DNA of 64,000 bases, taken from assembly GCF_002257565.1 (NCBI RefSeq), contig NZ_CP022736.1:496001-560000 (forward strand). The letters run 5' to 3'. Below the pieces are notes generated by a model. That model saw only the letters and a program-made list of their open reading frames with translations. It had not been told where the DNA came from and did not search any database. Numbering within the stretch: position 1 is the first letter of the stretch; each line of letters starts with the position of its first letter. Both the position numbers and the translations under genes were made by a program. Below are positions 52,329 to 61,844 of this stretch, piece after piece. The DNA is from Herbaspirillum sp. meg3 (GTDB lineage: Bacteria; Pseudomonadota; Gammaproteobacteria; Burkholderiales; Burkholderiaceae_D).

Positions 52329-53234
52329 ATGGATCAACTGACGGCAATGCGCATTTTCCGACGCGTGGTCGAAAGTGGCGGCTTTTCGGCCGCAGCCGAC
52401 GCGTTGGATATTTCTCATACGGTGGTGTCGCGTCAGGTGCGACAGCTGGAGGAAATGCTCGGCGCGCAATTGCTCAATCGGACTACCCGGCGTTTTTCGC
52501 TGACGGAAGTCGGGCAACTCTACTACCAGCGCTGCATCGATATCATTGATCAGGTTGAGGACGCCACGCGTATCGTCTCGCATCATCAGGCGCGTCCCGC
52601 CGGCGTATTGCGCATCAATGCACCGATGGTGTTCGGCACGCTGGAAGTGCCCAACTGGCTACCGCAGTTCATGCAAGCTTATCCCGAGCTGAAGGTGGAT
52701 CTGGTGTGCAATGACCGTTTCGTTGATCTCATCAGTGAAGAGTTCGACGTCGGCTTGCGCATCACGCGCAGTCTGCCCGATTCGACATTGGTCGCCAAGC
52801 GCCTGGCGACCAGCGAAATGGCCTTGGTTGCCTCACCGGACTACTTGAAAAAACATGGCATGCCGCGTGAACCAGCGGATCTGTTGAAACACAATTACCT
52901 GGCCTATTCTCTGGCGCTCCAGACAACCGAGCTGGTCTTTGTCGGGCCGGATGGGGCCGAGCAAAAGGTGGGGTTGAGCGGCAATGTGCAGGCAAATACC
53001 GGTCTGATCGTCTGTGCCGCAGCGCGGGCTGGAATGGGGATGACGGCATCGGCCACGTTCGTGGTGCACGAAGATCTGAAGCGCGGTGATCTGGTGGAGG
53101 TATTACCCGAGTATCGCCTGCAATCGCGTGACCTGTACGTGCTGTACCCGCAGAATCATCATCTCTCGCCAAAGGTGCGTGCTTTCGTCAATTTTCTCGC
53201 CGAGTACTACGCGACGCCGCGTTGGGAATATTGA
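52329..53234 (+). CDS. LysR-family transcriptional regulator
   Basis: A 301-residue regulator with the N-terminal helix-turn-helix (SAAADALDISHTVVSRQVRQLE) and a two-lobe effector domain. It belongs to the CrgA/DmlR-like subgroup (MDQLTAMRIFRRVVESGGFS). It follows fmt by 29 bases, on the same strand. Its target is unknown; the cupin and hydrolase genes on the other strand are possible. Confidence 0.9.
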   Translation: MDQLTAMRIFRRVVESGGFSAAADALDISHTVVSRQVRQLEEMLGAQLLNRTTRRFSLTEVGQLYYQRCIDIIDQVEDATRIVSHHQARPAGVLRINAPMVFGTLEVPNWLPQFMQAYPELKVDLVCNDRFVDLISEEFDVGLRITRSLPDSTLVAKRLATSEMALVASPDYLKKHGMPREPADLLKHNYLAYSLALQTTELVFVGPDGAEQKVGLSGNVQANTGLIVCAAARAGMGMTASATFVVHEDLKRGDLVEVLPEYRLQSRDLYVLYPQNHHLSPKVRAFVNFLAEYYATPRWEY

Positions 53235-53308
53235 GCAGCGGTGAAGAATTTGGTCATGACGATGATCTTCGAACGTTGATCACTGTTCTGCGCGCTGATG
53301 ACAAAAAA

Positions 53309-53336
53309 GGCTCCATCTTTGAGGATGGAGCCTTTT
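53309..53336. terminator. Bidirectional terminator between lysR and the cupin gene
   Basis: GGCTCCATC (53309-53317) and GATGGAGCC (53324-53332) form a perfect nine-base stem with loop TTTGAG, flanked by six A and four T. Confidence 0.92.
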
Positions 53337-53356
53337 AGCGAACCGAAGAGAACGAC

Positions 53357-53821
53357 TTATTTCTTTTCGACCTGAACCAGATCGAAATGATCTGCCTGGT
53401 ATTGGAACAACAGGCAGTCTTCGCCCTTGGCGCAACCGCTGTAATGCGGCATGTTGGCCGGCAGATTGTAGAAAGAGCCTGCAGGATAATCGATGCGCTT
53501 GCCATCGATGACTGCGTAGAAGGTACCCTTCAACACGACGGTCGGCAGGTTCTGCGTATGCAGGTGATAAGGGTTGTCTTTGCCTGCAGGGAAGATCACG
53601 AAAGCGTCGTAAGGGCCTTTTCCGGTGATGCTGCCACGTACATCGGCTACCTTGATGCCGCCGGTGCCGGCCAGTTCGCGCCACTTCAAATCAGCAGCAG
53701 GAAATGATACCAACGGTTGAGCGGCGGATTTGCCGGCTTTTTTCTTGGTGTCGTGTGCGAGGCTGCTTGTGGCGATGCCGGCGGCAGCCAGGAACAGCAA
53801 TGCGGTTGCAATACGTTTCAT
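53357..53821 (-). CDS. Secreted cupin-domain protein
   Basis: A 154-residue protein with signal peptide MKRIATALLFLAAAGIATSS and one cupin barrel. Metal ligands are probably in NPYHLHTQNLP (first motif) and NMPHYSGC (second motif). Two cysteines, in SGCAKGEDCLL, could form a disulphide. The family resembles DUF4437 cupins, of unknown activity. It is 58 bases from the hydrolase gene on the same strand. Confidence 0.8.
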   Translation of the reverse strand: MKRIATALLFLAAAGIATSSLAHDTKKKAGKSAAQPLVSFPAADLKWRELAGTGGIKVADVRGSITGKGPYDAFVIFPAGKDNPYHLHTQNLPTVVLKGTFYAVIDGKRIDYPAGSFYNLPANMPHYSGCAKGEDCLLFQYQADHFDLVQVEKK

Positions 53822-53879
53822 GTTTATCCTTATGAGTGGGTGGTGTGGGGTGCCGGCATCACCGGCTTGCGGGTAAGGG

Positions 53880-54491
53880 TTATTGCACGCGCAGTTCTAG
53901 AATAGCGTTGGTGTCCAGCACATCACCGAATGTGTCGGCAATCGTCGTCAACGCAGTGCGATGCAAGACATCATGTGGAATCACACCGCCGCCGGGGGCG
54001 TCGATGTTGCGTGTTGCAGATGCATCGGCAACGACGATGACGTCGTAACCGGCCGGCGCTGCGTCACGCGCTGCACCAGCTACGCAGGCATGTGTCATCA
54101 GGCCGGCAATCACCAGCGTTTTTATACCGGCAGCTTTCAGGCGAGCGTCGATGTCCGTCGTCGGAAACACGCTGACGGAGCTCTTTTGCAACAGTGTGTG
54201 GTGCGCCTCCGGTTGAATTGCAGGATGAATGGCGACGGTATTGCCATCAACCGCAAAAATCGGTGTGCCGGCAGGTGTCACATGCTGAATGTGGAAGACC
54301 GGCATGTTGTGCTGATCGGCAAAGGCAATCAGGCGCTTGGCATTGGCCAGTGCCGTCATACCATCAGGGATGGGCATCTTGCCGATGAAATATTCGTTTT
54401 GAAAATCGATGATCAGCAGCGCTGTGCTGTTAGCTTGCAAAGAAACCGGCGCAGAGGCACCGGCGATAGTGCGGATGGTTGGATGTGACAT
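53880..54491 (-). CDS. Isochorismatase-family hydrolase
   Basis: A 203-residue cysteine hydrolase. The catalytic triad is visible: Asp in LIIDFQNEYF, Lys in the middle segment, and Cys in GLMTHACV. Such enzymes act on nicotinamide, ureidoacrylate, isochorismate or similar amides; the substrate here is open. Transcribed ahead of the cupin gene, likely together. Confidence 0.87.
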   Translation of the reverse strand: MSHPTIRTIAGASAPVSLQANSTALLIIDFQNEYFIGKMPIPDGMTALANAKRLIAFADQHNMPVFHIQHVTPAGTPIFAVDGNTVAIHPAIQPEAHHTLLQKSSVSVFPTTDIDARLKAAGIKTLVIAGLMTHACVAGAARDAAPAGYDVIVVADASATRNIDAPGGGVIPHDVLHRTALTTIADTFGDVLDTNAILELRVQ

Positions 54492-54627
54492 GTTTTCTTC
54501 TCCCGTGTTGATAAGCGACAGGGAGGAGAATAGGCGAGGTCTCGTGCGGGCAACAGTAGCCAGGACTCACAAGATATGTGCGGAATCAGCACATATCGTG
54601 AACTAGCGCAATATGAGGCTAAAGACC

Positions 54628-55191
54628 TTATCCGGATATCAGTCTGTCCAGTTGATGCCAAAACAGCTCTGCGCCGCGATGCACATTCTCGTTCCAGTGG
54701 TCGGCTGCGTCGTCATCGGCAGAGTCGGTGATGAACTTGAATGCACGCCACGGCACCCCATATCGATGGCAGGTGTGGGCGATGGCGAATAGTTCCATAT
54801 CAACAACATCCACGCCTTGTTCCACAAGCCACGAGTCGGCGGCGGTAACGAAACTGTCGCCGGTCCCGCAACGGGCGTTGCCGTGACCCGATGAATAGCT
54901 GCTGGGCTCGTCCGATAAGGGGGTGACGCCGCGCGCTGCCAGCGGGATCGCCAGCATGTCCCGCTGGATGACGCTGGCGATGTCCAGCAGGCCATCTACA
55001 GCGGGATTGACCTTGCCTGCGGTGCCGAAATTGATGATCAATTGCGGCTGGTGTTGCAGGATGGCGGCGGTGGCCGTGGAGGCGGCATTGATTTTACCGA
55101 CCCCGGTATAGATGACGTCAACGCCGTCAGGGGCATCGACGGCGTTCAGCTCAGAGGCAAGGGCGGTCAGGATCAGGATTTTCTGGGGCAT
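54628..55191 (-). CDS. 5'-methylthioadenosine/S-adenosylhomocysteine nucleosidase-like protein
   Basis: A 187-residue phosphorylase-fold nucleosidase. INFGTAGKVNPAV and the C-terminal VVDMELFAIAHTC, carrying the catalytic Glu, are typical of the MTA/SAH nucleosidase group; the protein is somewhat shorter than MtnN (about 230). The start at 55191 (MPQKILILTA) is chosen because it begins the conserved strand. It lies divergent to metH, which fits a role in recycling S-adenosylhomocysteine to homocysteine, the MetH substrate. Confidence 0.82.
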   Translation of the reverse strand: MPQKILILTALASELNAVDAPDGVDVIYTGVGKINAASTATAAILQHQPQLIINFGTAGKVNPAVDGLLDIASVIQRDMLAIPLAARGVTPLSDEPSSYSSGHGNARCGTGDSFVTAADSWLVEQGVDVVDMELFAIAHTCHRYGVPWRAFKFITDSADDDAADHWNENVHRGAELFWHQLDRLISG

Positions 55192-55287
55192 GGCTTGATA
55201 AGGATTAGAGGCAAGCAGGGCAAACGCATTGATAAATACAGTCAAGTCCTGAGCCTGGTCGGCTGAGGGTTTGGTAGGCGTTTCACG

Positions 55288-55345
55288 TATAATTTCAAGA
55301 CTTTACCAATTTGATAAACCCGGCATGCTGCGTGACCGGGTTTTT
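55288..55345 (+). promoter_or_regulatory. metH leader: -10 element and terminator-like hairpin
   Basis: TATAAT at 55288-55293 is a good -10 element, although the -35 is weak. The leader holds AAACCCGG (55316-55323) and CCGGGTTT (55336-55343), an eight-base stem with a 12-base loop running into five T. It sits 41 bases before the metH ATG, so it could act as an attenuator. I do not recognise a known SAM, SAH or cobalamin riboswitch. Confidence 0.55.
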
Positions 55346-55386
55346 GCATTGGGTTATTGCATTATTTCATACTGAAGAACCGAGCC

Positions 55387-58300
55387 ATGAAGCCAAACGA
55401 TTTGTGCCAAACCGAACTGCTGTTGCGCGACCTGATGTCGCAGCGCATCCTTATTCTGGACGGCGCGATGGGTACCATGATCCAGCAATACAAGCTGACG
55501 GAAGAGGACTATCGTGGCGAGCGCTTCAAGGACTTCAGCGTGCCGGGCAAGGAATTGTTCGTCAAAGGCAATAACGAGTTGCTGAGCCTGACCCAGCCGC
55601 ACATCATCCAGGAAATCCACGAGAAATACCTGGCCGCCGGTGCCGACCTGATCGAAACCAATACCTTCGGCGCCACCGGTGTCGCGCAGGATGACTATCA
55701 CATGGCGCATCTCGTCTACGAGATGAACGTGCAATCGGCCAAACTGGCACGCGCTGCTTGCGACAAATATTCGACGCCCGACAAGCCGCGCTTCGTCGCC
55801 GGCGCGCTCGGCCCGACACCCAAGACTGCCTCGATTTCGCCGGATGTCAACGATCCCGCGGCGCGCAACGTCACCTTCGATCAACTGGTGACTTCGTATC
55901 TGGAACAGACGCGTGCGCTGGTTGAAGGCGGCTCCGACGTGCTGCTGGTCGAGACCATTTTTGACACGCTCAACTGCAAAGCCGCATTGTTTGCGATCGA
56001 CATGTTCTTCGAGGAATCGGGCAAGCGTTTGCCGATCATGATTTCCGGCACCGTCACCGATGCATCGGGACGTATCCTGTCCGGTCAGACCGTACCGGCA
56101 TTCTGGCATTCCATCCGTCACGCGCGTCCGTTGACTGTCGGTCTGAACTGCGCATTGGGTGCTGCACTGATGCGTCCTTATGCGGAAGAGCTGTCCAAGA
56201 TCGCGGATACCTTCGTCTGCATTTATCCGAACGCGGGTTTGCCCAATCCGATGAGCGACACCGGTTTCGATGAGACACCGGACGTCACCTCGTCGCTGCT
56301 GAAAGATTTCGCCGAGAGCGGCTTCGTCAACGTCGCCGGTGGTTGCTGCGGCACCACGCCTGCACACATCAAGGCGATCGCCGACACCGTCGCGACCATT
56401 GCCCCGCGCAAGGTACCGGAAGGCAAGCACGAGATGCTGTTGTCGGGCCTGGAGCCCTTCATCATCAACGATGACTCGCTGTACGTGAACGTCGGCGAAC
56501 GCACCAACGTCACCGGCTCCAAGGCCTTCGCCCGCCTGATCCTCAACGAGCAATACGATGAGGCGCTGGCCGTTGCGCGCCAGCAGGTCGAAAACGGTGC
56601 GCAGATCATTGATATCAACATGGACGAAGCGATGCTCGATTCGCAGGCGGCCATGACGCGCTTCCTGAACCTGATCGCTTCCGAGCCGGACATCGCGCGT
56701 GTGCCGATCATGATCGACTCGTCCAAGTGGTCGGTCATCGAAGCCGGTCTCAAGTGCGTGCAAGGCAAGGCCATCGTCAACTCGATTTCGATGAAGGAAG
56801 GTGAAGAGAAATTCCTGCACGAAGCCAAGCTTTGCCGTCGCTACGGCGCGGCCGTGATCGTCATGGCTTTCGACGAAGTCGGCCAGGCGGACACCTTCGA
56901 GCGCAAGATTGAAATCTGCGAACGGGCTTATCGCCTGCTGGTCGACAAGGTTGGCTTCCCGCCGGAAGACATCGTGTTCGACCCGAACATTTTTGCGGTC
57001 GCCACCGGTATCGAAGAACACAACAACTACGCCGTTGACTTCATCGAAGCGACGCGTTGGATTCATCAGAATCTGCCCTACGCCAAGATCAGCGGTGGCG
57101 TATCCAACGTCAGCTTCAGCTTCCGTGGCAACGACCCGGCACGTGAAGCGATTCACACCGTGTTCCTGTATCACGCCATCAAGGCCGGCATGACCATGGG
57201 CATCGTCAACGCCGGCATGATCGGCGTCTACGACGACTTGCCGGCCGAGCTGCGCGATGCGGTCGAAGACGTCGTCTTGAACCGTCGTCCGGATGCGACC
57301 GAACGCATGATTGAAATCGCTGCGACCCTGAAGGCCGGCGACAAGAAAGAAGAAGCCACGCTGGAATGGCGCAGCGATCCGGTAGAAAAGCGTCTCGCAC
57401 ATGCGCTGGTGCACGGCATCACGCAATGGATCGTCGAAGACACCGAAGAAGCGCGCCAGAATCTGTTGAAGAGCGGCGGCCGTCCGATCCATGTGATCGA
57501 AGGCCCGCTGATGGACGGTATGAACGTGGTCGGTGACCTGTTCGGACAGGGCAAAATGTTTTTGCCGCAGGTGGTGAAATCGGCGCGCGTGATGAAGCAG
57601 GCGGTGGCGCATCTGATCCCCTTCATCGAAGAAGAAAAGCGCCTGATCGAAAAGGAAACCGGCGTCGTTGCCAAGCCCAAGGGCAAGATTGTTATTGCCA
57701 CCGTTAAAGGCGACGTCCACGACATCGGCAAGAACATTGTCTCAGTGGTTCTGCAATGTAATAACTTCGAAGTCGTCAACATGGGCGTGATGGTGCCGTG
57801 CTCGCAGATCCTGGCCAAGGCCAAGGAAGAGAACGCCGACATCATCGGCCTGTCCGGCCTGATCACGCCGTCTCTCGAAGAGATGGCTTACGTCGCCAAG
57901 GAAATGCAGCGCGACAGCTATTTCAGTGGCATCAAGATGCCTTTGCTCATCGGCGGCGCCACCACTTCGCGTGCACATACTGCGGTCAAGATCGCACCGA
58001 ATTATTCCGGGCCGGTGGTCTATGTTCCGGATGCTTCCCGTGCCGTCTCGGTGGCGCAATCGCTGCTGACGCCCGAGAGCAAGGATCAGTACATTGCCGA
58101 CATCGGAACCGACTACGAACGCATCCGTGAGCAGCACGCCAACAAGAAGGCCGTGCCATTGGTGCCAATCGCCGCTGCGCGCGACAACAAGATGCAACTG
58201 GAGTTTGCACCGGTCAAACCGAAGTTCATCGGCCGTCGCGTGTTCAAGAATGTAGATCTGGCAACGCTGGCCAAATACATCGACTGGGGTCCGTTCTTCC

Positions 58301-59133
58301 AGACCTGGGATCTGGCCGGTCCGTATCCGGCGATTCTGAAAGACGAAGTCGTCGGTGAAGCCGCCACCAAGGTATTCGAAGAAGCGCAAGCCTTGCTGAA
58401 AAAAGTCATCGACGGTCGCTGGCTCACCGCCAACGGCATCGTCTCGCTGCTGCCGGCCAACACCGTCAACGACGACGACATCGAGATCTACACCGACGAT
58501 ACACGCACGCAGGTTGCGTTGACTTATTACGGTGTGCGTCAGCAAACCGAAAAGCCGGTGATCGACGGCGTGGCCCGTCCGAATCAGTGTCTGGCGGACT
58601 TCATCGCGCCCAAAGAATCCGGCATCGCCGATTACATCGGCATGTTCGCGGTGACTTCCGGTCTTGGCATCGAGAAGTACGAGAAGCGCTTTGAAGATGC
58701 GCACGACGATTATTCATCGATCATGCTGAAGGCTCTGGCCGATCGTCTGGCCGAAGCCTTTGCCGAGTATCTGCACGAGCGTGTGCGTACCGATCTGTGG
58801 GGCTACGTGCCGCAAGAGTCGCTGACCGCCGAGGAGCTGATCAAGGAAAAATACGTCGGCATTCGTCCCGCCGCCGGCTACCCGGCTTGTCCGGAACACA
58901 CGGTCAAGGCCGAAGCGTTCAAGGTCATGCAGTGCGATGAAATCGGCATGACCGTCACCGAGTCGTACGCCATGTTCCCTGGCGCATCGGTGTCGGGCTT
59001 CTACTTCGCCCATCCGGAATCGAAGTACTTCGTGGTCGGCAAGATCGGTGACGATCAGGTCACCGACATGGCTGAGCGCCGTGGTGTTGCCAAGGAAGAC
59101 GTGGAGCGCTGGCTGGCGCCGAACTTGTCCTGA
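55387..59133 (+). CDS. metH: Cobalamin-dependent methionine synthase
   Basis: A full-length, 1248-residue four-domain MetH that makes methionine from homocysteine and methyl-tetrahydrofolate. The homocysteine domain has zinc ligands in GLNCALGA and GGCCGTTPAHI. The pterin domain begins near NVGERTNVTGSKAFARL. The B12 domain has the axial His in DVHDIGKNIV. The C-terminal activation domain that binds SAM includes RPAAGYPACPEH. The start is ATG 55387 (MKPNDLCQ); an ATG ten codons earlier lacks support. Confidence 0.97.
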   Translation: MKPNDLCQTELLLRDLMSQRILILDGAMGTMIQQYKLTEEDYRGERFKDFSVPGKELFVKGNNELLSLTQPHIIQEIHEKYLAAGADLIETNTFGATGVAQDDYHMAHLVYEMNVQSAKLARAACDKYSTPDKPRFVAGALGPTPKTASISPDVNDPAARNVTFDQLVTSYLEQTRALVEGGSDVLLVETIFDTLNCKAALFAIDMFFEESGKRLPIMISGTVTDASGRILSGQTVPAFWHSIRHARPLTVGLNCALGAALMRPYAEELSKIADTFVCIYPNAGLPNPMSDTGFDETPDVTSSLLKDFAESGFVNVAGGCCGTTPAHIKAIADTVATIAPRKVPEGKHEMLLSGLEPFIINDDSLYVNVGERTNVTGSKAFARLILNEQYDEALAVARQQVENGAQIIDINMDEAMLDSQAAMTRFLNLIASEPDIARVPIMIDSSKWSVIEAGLKCVQGKAIVNSISMKEGEEKFLHEAKLCRRYGAAVIVMAFDEVGQADTFERKIEICERAYRLLVDKVGFPPEDIVFDPNIFAVATGIEEHNNYAVDFIEATRWIHQNLPYAKISGGVSNVSFSFRGNDPAREAIHTVFLYHAIKAGMTMGIVNAGMIGVYDDLPAELRDAVEDVVLNRRPDATERMIEIAATLKAGDKKEEATLEWRSDPVEKRLAHALVHGITQWIVEDTEEARQNLLKSGGRPIHVIEGPLMDGMNVVGDLFGQGKMFLPQVVKSARVMKQAVAHLIPFIEEEKRLIEKETGVVAKPKGKIVIATVKGDVHDIGKNIVSVVLQCNNFEVVNMGVMVPCSQILAKAKEENADIIGLSGLITPSLEEMAYVAKEMQRDSYFSGIKMPLLIGGATTSRAHTAVKIAPNYSGPVVYVPDASRAVSVAQSLLTPESKDQYIADIGTDYERIREQHANKKAVPLVPIAAARDNKMQLEFAPVKPKFIGRRVFKNVDLATLAKYIDWGPFFQTWDLAGPYPAILKDEVVGEAATKVFEEAQALLKKVIDGRWLTANGIVSLLPANTVNDDDIEIYTDDTRTQVALTYYGVRQQTEKPVIDGVARPNQCLADFIAPKESGIADYIGMFAVTSGLGIEKYEKRFEDAHDDYSSIMLKALADRLAEAFAEYLHERVRTDLWGYVPQESLTAEELIKEKYVGIRPAAGYPACPEHTVKAEAFKVMQCDEIGMTVTESYAMFPGASVSGFYFAHPESKYFVVGKIGDDQVTDMAERRGVAKEDVERWLAPNLS

Positions 59134-59191
59134 TGGCTGTTTTTAAGTACTCTTTTATTGATTTCGTTTACTCATTTTCTTTTCTTGCGCC

Positions 59192-59467
59192 ATGATCGAT
59201 TCCGCCGACAACGTCACCCACATGTTGCCCGTCACCGGGCCGATGCGCCTGAATTTTCATACCGATCAACCGGATGCAGCGCGGGTGTTCGTCGCCGACC
59301 TGAATCAGGATTTGCTGGGTGACTGGATCGTCACGCTGAGCTGGGACGGCAAGCCGCAAGTCCGCGGCGGCGGCCGTGTGACGGTGGTCGACGACCAGGA
59401 AGCAGGTTTCAAGATGATCCAGAAGATCGCGCAGAAGAAAGAAAAAAGCGGTTACAGGTTGGTGTGA
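59192..59467 (+). CDS. Small WGR-like domain protein
   Basis: A 91-residue protein whose second half (WDGKPQVRGGGRVTVVDDQE, then KKEKSGYRLV) resembles the WGR domain of unknown nucleic-acid-related function, with the WGR core degenerate. It follows metH by 58 bases on the same strand and ends before a strong terminator, so it may be the last gene of the metH unit. Confidence 0.65.
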   Translation: MIDSADNVTHMLPVTGPMRLNFHTDQPDAARVFVADLNQDLLGDWIVTLSWDGKPQVRGGGRVTVVDDQEAGFKMIQKIAQKKEKSGYRLV

Positions 59468-59522
59468 GCGGTCAACGGCTGAGCGTAAAAAATGCGCGGT
59501 AATTCATCTTCAGCCCATTCAT

Positions 59523-59553
59523 AAACGCGCAGGAATATTCCTGCGCGTTTTTT
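59523..59553 (+). terminator. Terminator after the metH unit
   Basis: A perfect palindrome of 14-base arms centred at 59536/59537 (AAACGCGCAGGAAT and its complement) is followed by a run of T ending at 59553. Confidence 0.93.
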
Positions 59554-59696
59554 CTTTCCGGCCCCTTGTCTGCACCCTCTTTCGTCTCGTGTTAGGCTGT
59601 CCTCCGCCATGCATCGACGAAAATGTTGTCGTGTCAATCATGTTGCAGTGATGCTCCTGCACGGATCGCACCATCGCCATCGACGTTGTCATCCCG

Positions 59697-61031
59697 GTGC
59701 CGATGCATGACAGGAGACCAGACATATCAATAAACGAGACGGAGAACCCGCGCGTGACTTCCACCCCAGCAGCATCTGCCAACAATCACCCTCCGTCGGA
59801 AACCGACTCCTCCTATGCCGTCGTGCGCCTGCTGATCACGCTGGTGCTGATGATCATCGGCGCCAGCGGCATGTATGTCGTGGCCGTTGTGCTGCCGGCC
59901 GTGCAGGCTGAATTCGGGGTCGCGCGCGGCGTGGCGTCGATGCCTTACACCTTGTCGATGATCGGCTTCGGCATCGGCGGTATGCTCATGGGCAAGATGG
60001 CGGATCGTTTCGGCGTGATGATTCCCTTGCTGGTGGGTGCGGTCTGCCTCGGGCTTGGCTTTATCCTTGCTGCCATGGCGCCGAACATTGTCGTGTTCAC
60101 GCTGGCGCATGGTTTGCTGATCGGTTTATGCGGCAGCTCGGCGACATTTTCGCCACTGATCGCCGACACATCGCTGTGGTTCGTACGCCGCCGCGGTATC
60201 GCCGTGGCTGTCTGCGCCAGCGGCAACTATCTGGGCGGCGCCATCTGGCCGCCGATTGTGCAGCATTTTGTTGAGACGGTCGGCTGGCGTCAGACGTATA
60301 TCGGCCTTGGCATCGTCTGCTTCCTCGTCATGGGCGGTCTGGCCTTGCTGATGCGCCGTCGCCCGCCTATCGCCTCGAAGGCGACCTCGCGCGGCGGCGT
60401 CGATCTCTCGTCCGAGCGGCCTTTTGGTTTGCCGATGGGCAAAGCGCAGTTGTTGCTGTGTGTCGCCGGCGTTGCCTGTTGTGTGGCGATGGCCATGCCG
60501 CAGGTGCATATCGTGGCGTACTGCGGAGATCTTGGTTACGGTGCTGCGCGCGGGGCCCAGATGTTGTCGCTGATGCTGGCCTGTGGCGTGGTCAGCCGCC
60601 TGATTTCCGGGTTGATTTGCGATCGTATTGGCGGCTTGCGCACGCTGTTGCTGGGCTCGGCCCTGCAAGGCATCGCTTTGCTGCTGTTCCTGCCATTCGA
60701 TGGATTGGCGTCACTGTATGTCATCTCCGCGCTGTTCGGCTTGTTCCAGGGGGGTATCGTGCCTTCCTACGCCATCATCGTGCGCGAATACTTCCCGGCG
60801 CGCGAAGCCGGCGGCCGCGTCGGCGCCGTCATCATGTGCACGATGCTTGGCATGGCGCTGGGTGGATGGATGTCCGGCCAGATTTTCGATCTGACCGGCT
60901 CGTATCATGCGGCTTTCCTCAATGGCATTCTCTGGAATTTGCTCAACCTCGGCATCGGCGTTTTTTTGCTGCGACGGACATTGCGCAAGCACGATGGTGG
61001 CAGCGCCGGCCTGCAAGGCGCAAGCGCGTAA
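59697..61031 (+). CDS. MFS permease
   Basis: A 444-residue transporter with 12 predicted helices; the MFS loop motif is GKMADRFGVMIPLL between helices 2 and 3. The layout resembles the oxalate/formate or monocarboxylate-type MFS group (GGMLMGKMADRFG; GSSATFSPLIADTSLWFVRR). The N-terminal 35 residues are hydrophilic, and a GTG at 59754 is an alternative start. The substrate is unknown. Confidence 0.88.
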   Translation: MPMHDRRPDISINETENPRVTSTPAASANNHPPSETDSSYAVVRLLITLVLMIIGASGMYVVAVVLPAVQAEFGVARGVASMPYTLSMIGFGIGGMLMGKMADRFGVMIPLLVGAVCLGLGFILAAMAPNIVVFTLAHGLLIGLCGSSATFSPLIADTSLWFVRRRGIAVAVCASGNYLGGAIWPPIVQHFVETVGWRQTYIGLGIVCFLVMGGLALLMRRRPPIASKATSRGGVDLSSERPFGLPMGKAQLLLCVAGVACCVAMAMPQVHIVAYCGDLGYGAARGAQMLSLMLACGVVSRLISGLICDRIGGLRTLLLGSALQGIALLLFLPFDGLASLYVISALFGLFQGGIVPSYAIIVREYFPAREAGGRVGAVIMCTMLGMALGGWMSGQIFDLTGSYHAAFLNGILWNLLNLGIGVFLLRRTLRKHDGGSAGLQGASA

Positions 61032-61152
61032 ATAGCGATCGGACATATTGGTTTGATTTAGCGGCGCGCCTGCATTACGCTATCGGCATTGCAGGCAACC
61101 GCCTGCGAGCATTTGTCTTTCTTCGCTGGCCACCGCGCCGGAAAGCTCCACC

Positions 61153-61833
61153 ATGCTGATCATTTTTCTCAAGGCCGTCTTGTTGATACCGGTGACCTTG
61201 CTGCCGATTCTTAATCCTTTCGGCATTGCGCCGGTTTTCGCCAATTTGATCGGCGACGTGCCGCGCCAGGTTGAAAACCGTGTTGCCCGCCAGGTGGCGA
61301 TCAATTGCTGGTTCATGCTGGTCGGCGCGATCTTTATCGGCTCGCATGTACTGACCTTCTTCGGTATTTCCCTGCCCATCGTCCGGATCGGCGGGGGCCT
61401 CTTGGTGGCCGTATCGGGATGGCGCTTGCTGAGCGATAACGAGCAGGAGTCGTCGATCAAGACGCAGGTTGCCAAAACCTACGACGATGAGTCCAACGAA
61501 GAACTGAAGGCACGCAGTTTTTACCCGATCAGCTTTCCGCTGACGGTCGGTCCCGGCACGATTGCGGCTTCCATCACGCTGGGTGCAAATACACCGGCAC
61601 GACTGGTGGACTGGGTCATGTCGATCGGCAGTGCCGCCGTCGGATCGGCTTTGACGGTGCTGGTGGTATATCTGTGCTATCGCTCGGCCAACAAGATTGT
61701 GAGTTTGCTGGGACGATTGGGCACCATGGTGGTGCTGCGTCTGTCCGCTTTCATCCTGTTGTGCATCGGGATACAGATTTTCTGGTCGGGATTTACCGGC
61801 TTGCTGGTCGAAACCGGTTTGCTGCCACCCTGA
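61153..61833 (+). CDS. MarC-family integral membrane protein
   Basis: A 226-residue protein with six hydrophobic helices. LLPILNPFGIAPVFANL and VRIGGGLLVAVSGWRLL are typical MarC sequences. The family was once linked to antibiotic resistance but that is not supported, and its role is unknown. It converges with the LON-domain gene, with 11 bases between stops. Confidence 0.9.
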   Translation: MLIIFLKAVLLIPVTLLPILNPFGIAPVFANLIGDVPRQVENRVARQVAINCWFMLVGAIFIGSHVLTFFGISLPIVRIGGGLLVAVSGWRLLSDNEQESSIKTQVAKTYDDESNEELKARSFYPISFPLTVGPGTIAASITLGANTPARLVDWVMSIGSAAVGSALTVLVVYLCYRSANKIVSLLGRLGTMVVLRLSAFILLCIGIQIFWSGFTGLLVETGLLPP

Positions 61834-61844
61834 TCAAAGAAAAA

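Noticed and set aside
55294..55386. metH leader as a known SAH or cobalamin riboswitch
   Set aside because: I could not find the conserved core sequences of either class, and the leader is too short for a cobalamin riboswitch.
55354..57720. A 788-codon minus-strand frame opposite metH
   Set aside because: It lies wholly inside metH on the other strand, lacks a ribosome binding site and shows the low-complexity composition of an antisense shadow.
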